Notes under the pieces: generated by a model
Databases searched by the model: none
Told to the model about the DNA's origin: nothing
What the model saw: only the letters and a program-made list of their open reading frames with translations
Shown: positions 58,813-64,000 of the stretch, in pieces
Position numbering within the stretch: position 1 is the first letter of the stretch
Layout: each line of letters starts with the position of its first letter
Position numbers and translations under genes: made by a program
Source: Mumia sp. zg.B17
GTDB taxonomy: Bacteria; Actinomycetota; Actinomycetes; Propionibacteriales; Nocardioidaceae
Assembly (NCBI RefSeq): GCF_019550915.1
Contig: NZ_JAHWCI010000008.1
Coordinates: forward strand, 124,001-188,000
Length of the DNA: 64,000 bases
Reading direction: 5' to 3'

Positions 58813-60008
58813 GGATCGCGATGGTCTCGGAGCATGCGAGTCCGCTGGCGACGCTGGGAGGCGTCGACGCCGGCGGTCAGAACGTTCACGTGGACGCCCT
58901 CGCGGCCGGGCTGGCGGCACGTGGCAACGACGTCGTCGTCTACACCCGCCGTGACTCGCCCCGTCTCGCCGACCGAGTCCTCACGCCCAGCGGCTACGTC
59001 GTGGAGCACGTCCCTGCCGGCCCGCCTACGGAGGTGCCGAAGGACGACCTGTGGCCGTTCATGGAGGACTTCGCCGCCTACCTGGCCCAGCGCTGGGACG
59101 AGGACCCGCCGGACGTGGTCCACGCGCACTTCTGGATGAGCGGCGCTGCCACCACGTGGGCCGCGCGACGTGTCGGCATCCCGGTGGCCCAGACCTTCCA
59201 CGCGCTCGGCACGGTCAAACGTCGCCATCAGGGCAGCGCCGACACGAGCCCTCCCGCCCGCCTCGACATCGAGGCGGAGCTCTGTCGCTCGGTGGACCTC
59301 GTCGTCGCCACCTGCACCGACGAGGTGCGGGAGCTGGTGGCGATGGGGGCGGACCCGGCGCGTGTCCGCGTGGTCCCGTGCGGCGTCGACACCGGTCTCT
59401 TCCGACCCCGCCCGGCGGAGTCGCCGATCCGTCCGCGGATCCTCAGCGTCGGGCGGCTCGTCGAGCGCAAGGGAGTCGCTGACGTCGTCGCTGCCCTGGG
59501 TCGGCTCCCCGAGGTCGAGCTGCACGTCGTCGGAGGCCCGTCGCGCGACGGGCTGGACCTCGACCCGGAGGTCGAGCGACTTCGTTCCATCGCCGCCGAG
59601 CACCAGGTCGAGGACCGCGTCGTCTTCCACGGCGGCGTCGCTCGAGAGCGGATGCCCGAGGTGTTCGCCGCCGCCGACGTCGTGGTCTCGACACCCTGGT
59701 ACGAGCCGTTCGGGATCGTGCCGCTCGAGGCCATGGCCTGCGGGCGCCCTGTCGTGGGCACGGCCGTGGGCGGCCTCCTCGACACGATCGAGCCCGGTGT
59801 CACCGGCGAGCTCGTCCCGCCGCGCGACCCGGCAGCGCTCGCCGAGGCGCTGGCGGGCCTCCTCGCCGACCCGGCCCGACGCAAGGCCTACGGCCACGCC
59901 GGTGCGGCGCGCGCCGCGGCGTACGCCTGGGAGGACGTCTCCCGGCGGACGGAGGAGGCGCTGCGTGCCCTGGTCGTCGCCGGCCGTGGAGAGGTGGTCC
60001 CGCGATGA
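58809..60008 (+). CDS. Glycosyltransferase family 4 (GT-B)
   Basis: A 399-residue retaining glycosyltransferase close to the sucrose-phosphate-synthase / MshA-like group. GGVDAGGQNVHVDALAAGLAARG is the donor-side loop, DVVHAHFWMSGAATTW follows, and the C-terminal ILSVGRLVERKGV and STPWYEPFGIVPLEAMACGRPVVG hold the E-x7-E motif. The mycothiol gene mshA itself usually stands alone; here the neighbours point to surface glycan assembly. Confidence 0.9.
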   Translation: MRIAMVSEHASPLATLGGVDAGGQNVHVDALAAGLAARGNDVVVYTRRDSPRLADRVLTPSGYVVEHVPAGPPTEVPKDDLWPFMEDFAAYLAQRWDEDPPDVVHAHFWMSGAATTWAARRVGIPVAQTFHALGTVKRRHQGSADTSPPARLDIEAELCRSVDLVVATCTDEVRELVAMGADPARVRVVPCGVDTGLFRPRPAESPIRPRILSVGRLVERKGVADVVAALGRLPEVELHVVGGPSRDGLDLDPEVERLRSIAAEHQVEDRVVFHGGVARERMPEVFAAADVVVSTPWYEPFGIVPLEAMACGRPVVGTAVGGLLDTIEPGVTGELVPPRDPAALAEALAGLLADPARRKAYGHAGAARAAAYAWEDVSRRTEEALRALVVAGRGEVVPR

Positions 60009-60604
60009 CGACCACCGATCACGTCGCCCACCTGCGAGAGGCGCTCGACACCTTCGACGAGGGCTGCGCGGTCCTGGAGTCCTGGGGCGCCGCGATGGTC
60101 CCGATGCTGACCTCCGGAGGGCGGCTCCTCGCGGTCGGCAACGGCGGGAGCGCCGCGCAGGCCCAGCACCTGACCGCTGAGCTCGTCGGCCGCTACCAGG
60201 GTGACCGCCGTCCGTTCTCGGCCATCTGCCTGAGCGCGGAGACGTCCAGCCTGACCGCCATCACCAACGACTACCCGCCCGAGGAGCTGTTCGCCCGACA
60301 GGTCGAGGCGCACGGTCGGCCGGGCGACATCCTGGTCGCGCTCTCGACCAGCGGCTCCAGCCCCAACGTCGTCGCGGCCGCTGAACGCGCCCGGGCGTGC
60401 GGTCTGGACGTCTGGGCCCTGACCGGGCCCGCCCCGAACCCCCTCGCCGAGGTGGCGGACGCGGTGGTGGCCATCGACGCGAAGTCGACCGCCACGGTCC
60501 AGGAGATGCACCTGGTCGCGCTGCACCTCCTCTGCGAGGCGTTCGATGAGCGCCTCGCAGAGAGCGACTCGTCGGGCCGGGTCGACGACGAGGCGCAGCG
60601 GTGA
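60005..60604 (+). CDS. gmhA: Sedoheptulose-7-phosphate isomerase (GmhA-like SIS protein)
   Basis: A 199-residue SIS-domain isomerase making D-glycero-D-manno-heptose 7-phosphate. RLLAVGNGGSAAQAQHLTAELVGR is the phosphate-sugar loop, ICLSAETSSLTAITNDY and LVALSTSGSSPNVVAAAERA are GmhA family segments, and EMHLVALHLLCEAFDE carries the metal-site Glu/His. Coupled at both ends to the neighbouring genes. Confidence 0.93.
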   Translation: MTTTDHVAHLREALDTFDEGCAVLESWGAAMVPMLTSGGRLLAVGNGGSAAQAQHLTAELVGRYQGDRRPFSAICLSAETSSLTAITNDYPPEELFARQVEAHGRPGDILVALSTSGSSPNVVAAAERARACGLDVWALTGPAPNPLAEVADAVVAIDAKSTATVQEMHLVALHLLCEAFDERLAESDSSGRVDDEAQR

Positions 60605-61986
60605 CGCCGCGCGTGCTGGTCGTCGGGGAGGCCATGCTCGACGTCGACCTCGACGGACGGGCCTCGCGGTTGTCCCCCGATGCACCGGTGGCCGTCGTCG
60701 ACGACCCGGTCGAGCGACCGCGCCCCGGCGGCGCCGCGCTTGCCGCGGCCCTCGCCGCCTCCGACGGTGCGCGCGTCGTCCTCGCGACACCGCTCGGCAA
60801 CGACGCCGACGCCGACCGTCTTCGTGCCCTTCTCCCGCCGGAGGTGGAGGTCGTAGCCCTGCCGTCCGACGGGGGGACGCCCGTGAAGCGGCGCGTCCTG
60901 GCCGCCGGTCAGGTGCTCGTGCGGCTGGACACCGGCGGCACGAGCGGCAGCTGGGAGACGCCGCCCGCCGACCTGGAGGCCGCCGTGAGTGCCGCCGACG
61001 CCGTGCTCGTCGCCGACTACGGCCGCGGGCTGACATCCCTTCCCGCTCTGCGGGAGCTCGTCGCCCGGGCCGCCGAGCGGGTCCCGGTCGTCTGGGACCC
61101 GCACCCGCGTGGAGGGAGGCCGGCCGACAGCACGTGGCTGTGCCTGCCGAACCAGAGCGAGCTGGCACGGCTCGACGGCAGTGAGCCCACAGGGATCGGC
61201 GAGGTCGGAGACGCCGCCCGCCGGGTGCGCGAGCGGCTGGGCACCCGCGCGCTCGCCGTGACGCTCGGGGAGCGCGGCGCGCTCCTGGTCCAGGGCGACG
61301 CGCCGCCCGCGGTGTTCGTCGTCGACCCCGTCCGAGGCGAGGACACGTGCGGCGCTGGCGACAGGTTCGCTGCCTCGGCGACCGTACGGCTCGCGCGGGG
61401 TGACCTGATGTCCGAGGCCGTCGAGCACGCCGCCCGGGCGGCGGCAGGCTTCGTCGCCGCGGGCGGGGCGACGGCGTACGGCGCCGACGCCACTCCGACA
61501 CCCTCGGACGACGTCCCGTCCCACCACGACGGCTCCACAGCGCGCGACACCGTCGCCCGGGTCCGCGCAGGCGGCGGTGTCGTCGTCGCCACCGGCGGGT
61601 GCTTCGACCTGCTGCACGCCGGCCACGTGGCCACCCTCCAGGCTGCACGCCGGCTGGGTGACTGCCTCGTCGTGCTGCTCAACTCCGACGCCTCCGTCCG
61701 CGGGCTCAAGGGCCCGGGCCGACCACTGGTCCCGGCCCGCGACCGGGCGCGCGTGCTCGCGTCGCTGGCCTGCGTGGACGCCGTCGTCGTCTTCGAGGAG
61801 GACCGGCCGGACGCCGCGTTGCAGGAGATCCGACCCGACCTGTGGGTCAAGGGCGGCGACTACGCCGGCGGACCGCTGCCCGAGCAGCAGGTCCTGGACC
61901 GGTGGGGCGGGCGGAGCATGGTGCTCCCCTACCTGAGCGGGCGCTCCACGACCGGCCTGGTCGCGGCCGCCAACCGGAACGCCTGA
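60601..61986 (+). CDS. hldE: Bifunctional heptose-7-phosphate kinase / heptose-1-phosphate adenylyltransferase
   Basis: A 461-residue fusion. The N-terminal PfkB/ribokinase domain (to about 310) has LSPDAPVAVVDDPVERPRPGGAALA and the catalytic VRGEDTCGAGDRFAA. The C-terminal nucleotidyltransferase has VVVATGGCFDLLHAGHVATLQ (the HxGH motif is HAGH) and LKGPGRPLVPARDRARVLA. It makes the ADP-activated heptose used by GT9 enzymes. GTG start coupled to gmhA. The phosphatase gmhB is not in view. Confidence 0.94.
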   Translation: MTPRVLVVGEAMLDVDLDGRASRLSPDAPVAVVDDPVERPRPGGAALAAALAASDGARVVLATPLGNDADADRLRALLPPEVEVVALPSDGGTPVKRRVLAAGQVLVRLDTGGTSGSWETPPADLEAAVSAADAVLVADYGRGLTSLPALRELVARAAERVPVVWDPHPRGGRPADSTWLCLPNQSELARLDGSEPTGIGEVGDAARRVRERLGTRALAVTLGERGALLVQGDAPPAVFVVDPVRGEDTCGAGDRFAASATVRLARGDLMSEAVEHAARAAAGFVAAGGATAYGADATPTPSDDVPSHHDGSTARDTVARVRAGGGVVVATGGCFDLLHAGHVATLQAARRLGDCLVVLLNSDASVRGLKGPGRPLVPARDRARVLASLACVDAVVVFEEDRPDAALQEIRPDLWVKGGDYAGGPLPEQQVLDRWGGRSMVLPYLSGRSTTGLVAAANRNA

Positions 61987-62022
61987 GCGGCATCCGGACG
62001 AACGTCCACGAGAGGAGAAGCG

Positions 62023-62706
62023 ATGAGTGTAGGAACCGTTCTCGTCACCGGAGGCGCCTCGGGCCTCGGAGCGGCGGTCGCCGCAGCGGTCGACAAGGCC
62101 GGCGGGCGACCGTACGTCCTCGACCGGGTCGCCCCCGACTCGCCGTACGACCACACCGTGGTCGACCTGGCTGACACCGGCGCCGCGACCCGGGCCGTGG
62201 AGGAGGCGATCGAGCGCACAGGCGGTCTGCACGGGGTCGTCACGTGCGCCGGCACCGACGCCTGCGGCAAGCTCGAGGACGTGCCGCTCGCGGACTGGGA
62301 GCGCGTGATCGCCGTGAACCTGCTCGGCACGGCAGCCGTCGTCCGAGCCGCCCTGCCGTCGCTGCGGACCGAGCGGGGTCGCATCGTGACGGTCGCCTCG
62401 ACGCTCGGGCTGCGCGCCCTTCCCGATGCGACGGCGTACTGCGCGTCGAAGTTCGGCGTCGTCGGCTTCAGCCGAGCACTCGCCGCCGAGCTCGCCGGAG
62501 ACGTCGGTGTGACGATGCTCGTCCCGGGCGGGATGCAGACGGCATTCTTCGACGGGCGCACCGAGCAGTACAAGCCTCCAGCCGACGCGATGCTCAACGC
62601 ACCCGAGGACGTCGCGCGGGCCGTGCTCTTCGCGCTGGAGACGCCTGCCGGGTGCGAGGTCCGGGAGCTCGTCGTGACACCGTCGGTCGAGCCCTCGTGG
62701 CCATGA
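62023..62706 (+). CDS. Short-chain dehydrogenase/reductase
   Basis: A 227-residue SDR. The cofactor loop is VLVTGGASGLGAAVAAAV, the catalytic Ser is in IVTVASTLG and the YxxxK pair in AYCASKFGVVGFS. GGMQTAFFDG follows. GAGAGGAGAAGCG precedes the ATG. The substrate, possibly a sugar intermediate of the cluster, is not shown. Confidence 0.92.
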   Translation: MSVGTVLVTGGASGLGAAVAAAVDKAGGRPYVLDRVAPDSPYDHTVVDLADTGAATRAVEEAIERTGGLHGVVTCAGTDACGKLEDVPLADWERVIAVNLLGTAAVVRAALPSLRTERGRIVTVASTLGLRALPDATAYCASKFGVVGFSRALAAELAGDVGVTMLVPGGMQTAFFDGRTEQYKPPADAMLNAPEDVARAVLFALETPAGCEVRELVVTPSVEPSWP

Positions 62707-63704
62707 CGCCGCCGCCCGCAGCACCTCACCCCACGCGGGTGGTGGTGCTGCGGGCACTCGGGCTCGGCGACCTCCTGGCCGCCGTACCCGCCCTCCGGGC
62801 ACTGCGCGGCGCTCTCCCCGACGCCTCCGTCACCCTCCTCGGTCCCCGCGACGTCGGTGGGCTCCTCCGCGACGCGGGACTCGTCGACGCGGTCGTTGCC
62901 CACCAGGGGCTCGATCCGCTTCCCGAGGCGGTCCACGGCGCGGACCTGGCCGTGAACCTCCACGGGAAGGGCCCGCAGAGCCACCGGCTCCTCCGCGCGA
63001 CGCGTCCCGGCCGCCTGGCCGGCTTCGCGGACGTGACCACCGGAACCGTGGGGCCGGTGTGGGACGACACGGAGCACGAGCGCGCGCGGTGGTGCCGCCT
63101 CGTCCGCGAGACGTTCGGGGTCAGCGCCGACCCCGACGACGCCCGCATCTCTCCAGAGCTGCCGGAGCCCTTGGCTCGCGCGGCGGTGGTCGTGCATCCC
63201 GGAGCCGCGGCCGGGTCCCGCCGGTGGCCCGCGGAACGCTGGGCGGAGGTCGCCGCGCGGATGGCCGCCCACGGCGACGTGGTGGTCACCGGTTCCCCCG
63301 CCGAGCGCACGCTCGCCCGGGAGGTGGCCGCCGGCGCCTCCCTCCCGCCGGAGTCCGTGCTCGCCGGCACCACTGACGTACGCGACCTGGCCGCCCTGGT
63401 CGCCTCGGCCCGGCTGGTGCTCTCCTCCGACACCGGCGTGGCTCACCTCGCCCCGGCCTTCGGCACGCCGTCCGTCACGCTGTTCGGGCCCACGTCGCCC
63501 ACGACGTGGGGTCCGCCCCCCGGGCATACGCACCGGGTCCTCTGGCGCGGAGACACCGGCGGCGCCTCCTACCAGGGGGATCCGCACGGTGCCCTGATCG
63601 ACCCCGTGCTGGGCTCGATCGAGGTCGCCGAGGTCGTCGCGGCGGCGGAGGCCGCTCTCGCCCAGGGCATGCGCCCCCCGTCCGCGGGTACCCCGCAGGC
63701 ATGA
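62703..63704 (+). CDS. Glycosyltransferase family 9 (heptosyltransferase-like), second copy
   Basis: A 333-residue GT9 protein with RVVVLRALGLGDLLAAVPALRAL, AVVVHPGAAAGSRRWPAERWAEVAA and LVLSSDTGVAHLAPAFGTPSVTLFGP. It has the same architecture as the gene at 57733 but a distinct sequence, so two different heptose linkages are possible. ATG overlaps the SDR stop, and the end overlaps the epimerase start. Confidence 0.93.
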   Translation: MTPPPAAPHPTRVVVLRALGLGDLLAAVPALRALRGALPDASVTLLGPRDVGGLLRDAGLVDAVVAHQGLDPLPEAVHGADLAVNLHGKGPQSHRLLRATRPGRLAGFADVTTGTVGPVWDDTEHERARWCRLVRETFGVSADPDDARISPELPEPLARAAVVVHPGAAAGSRRWPAERWAEVAARMAAHGDVVVTGSPAERTLAREVAAGASLPPESVLAGTTDVRDLAALVASARLVLSSDTGVAHLAPAFGTPSVTLFGPTSPTTWGPPPGHTHRVLWRGDTGGASYQGDPHGALIDPVLGSIEVAEVVAAAEAALAQGMRPPSAGTPQA

Positions 63705-64000
63705 GGGAACCGATGACCCGGCAGCGCGACCTCGACGACGCACACGTGCTCGTCACCGGCGGAGCCGGCTTCCTCGGCTCCGCGCTGTGCGAGGCGATGC
63801 TGTCGCACGGCGCCCGGGTCACCTGCGTGGACGACGAGTCCACCGGGTCGGCGGCCAACGTCGCCGGTGCCGGCACGAACCCCCGCTTCCGTCTCCTGAT
63901 CACCGACGTCGTCGAGGTCGACCTCCCTGCGATCCGTGCGGAGCAGGGTGCCGTGGACGTCGTCATGCACCTCGCGGCGACGGCGTCGCCCGTGCACTAC
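63701..64000 (+). CDS. NAD-dependent epimerase/dehydratase (partial)
   Basis: The first 100 residues of an extended SDR; the gene runs past the right edge. VLVTGGAGFLGSALCEAML is the NAD loop, and VVMHLAATASPVHY resembles the HLACPASPVHY segment of UDP-glucuronate decarboxylase and related enzymes. The heptose 6-epimerase HldD cannot be excluded without the rest. ATG at 63701 overlaps the previous stop; ATG at 63713 is also possible. Confidence 0.85.
   Translation, partial: MREPMTRQRDLDDAHVLVTGGAGFLGSALCEAMLSHGARVTCVDDESTGSAANVAGAGTNPRFRLLITDVVEVDLPAIRAEQGAVDVVMHLAATASPVHY

Overview
The window is high-GC DNA, densely packed with genes on both strands. Many neighbouring genes overlap by ATGA or GTGA, and GTG and TTG starts are common. 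Gene content (XPB-type helicase beside a CGNR zinc-finger gene, TIGR03086/DinB-like protein, DUF3263, SigE-like ECF sigma factor, GAF-ANTAR regulator, OtsA/OtsB trehalose synthesis, a lone groEL behind CIRCE operators) points to an actinobacterium, most likely of the Nocardioidaceae type. That placement is inference, because no rRNA or taxonomic marker is present. No tRNA, rRNA, CRISPR array, insertion sequence or prophage was seen.

Layout. 1-5 kb: end of a helicase-associated gene, a thioesterase, CGNR regulator and XPB helicase, a HAD relic, a frameshifted DinB-like gene and a small secreted RTX protein. 5-8 kb (minus): pyruvate formate-lyase and its activase. 8.2-22.4 kb: one catabolic island holding a GntR/FCD regulator, a five-gene branched-chain-type ABC transporter, a three-subunit D-hydroxyproline dehydrogenase, pyrroline-hydroxycarboxylate deaminase, two proline-racemase-family enzymes, ketoglutarate-semialdehyde dehydrogenase and an OCD-family reductase. 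Three copies of one operator-like sequence, TATGTGAYRYATYACW, precede the regulator, the transporter and the catabolic operon. Together they read as a complete, self-regulated trans-4-hydroxy-L-proline utilisation system ending in 2-oxoglutarate.

23.4-32 kb (minus): a form II CO-dehydrogenase-like molybdenum hydroxylase (coxS-L-M-G) with XdhC, CoxE-like, MoxR-like and MobA-like maturation genes, split by a 101-bp inverted repeat. 32-39.7 kb: peptidase, small membrane protein, cell-wall amidase, phosphoesterase, PaiB-like protein, groEL with two CIRCE elements, and a divergent LysR/EamA pair. 39.7-43.7 kb: a TPP riboswitch with thiO-thiS-thiG, facing a SAM-I riboswitch that precedes a threonine-synthase-like gene and a ubiquitin-like sulfur carrier. 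The second set looks like a methionine (homocysteine) operon rather than a threonine operon. 43.7-56.6 kb: trehalose genes, LytR_C, DUF3263, transporters, a sigma factor with a PASTA-bearing partner, uracil-DNA glycosylase, a structured leader before a haem-oxygenase-like/CDGSH pair, and a GAF-ANTAR regulator. 56.7-64 kb: a translationally coupled surface-glycan cluster with ADP-heptose genes (gmhA, hldE) and several glycosyltransferases, running off the right edge.

The most interesting systems are the hydroxyproline regulon with its three matching operators, and the SAM-riboswitch / ThrC-like / sulfur-carrier operon.
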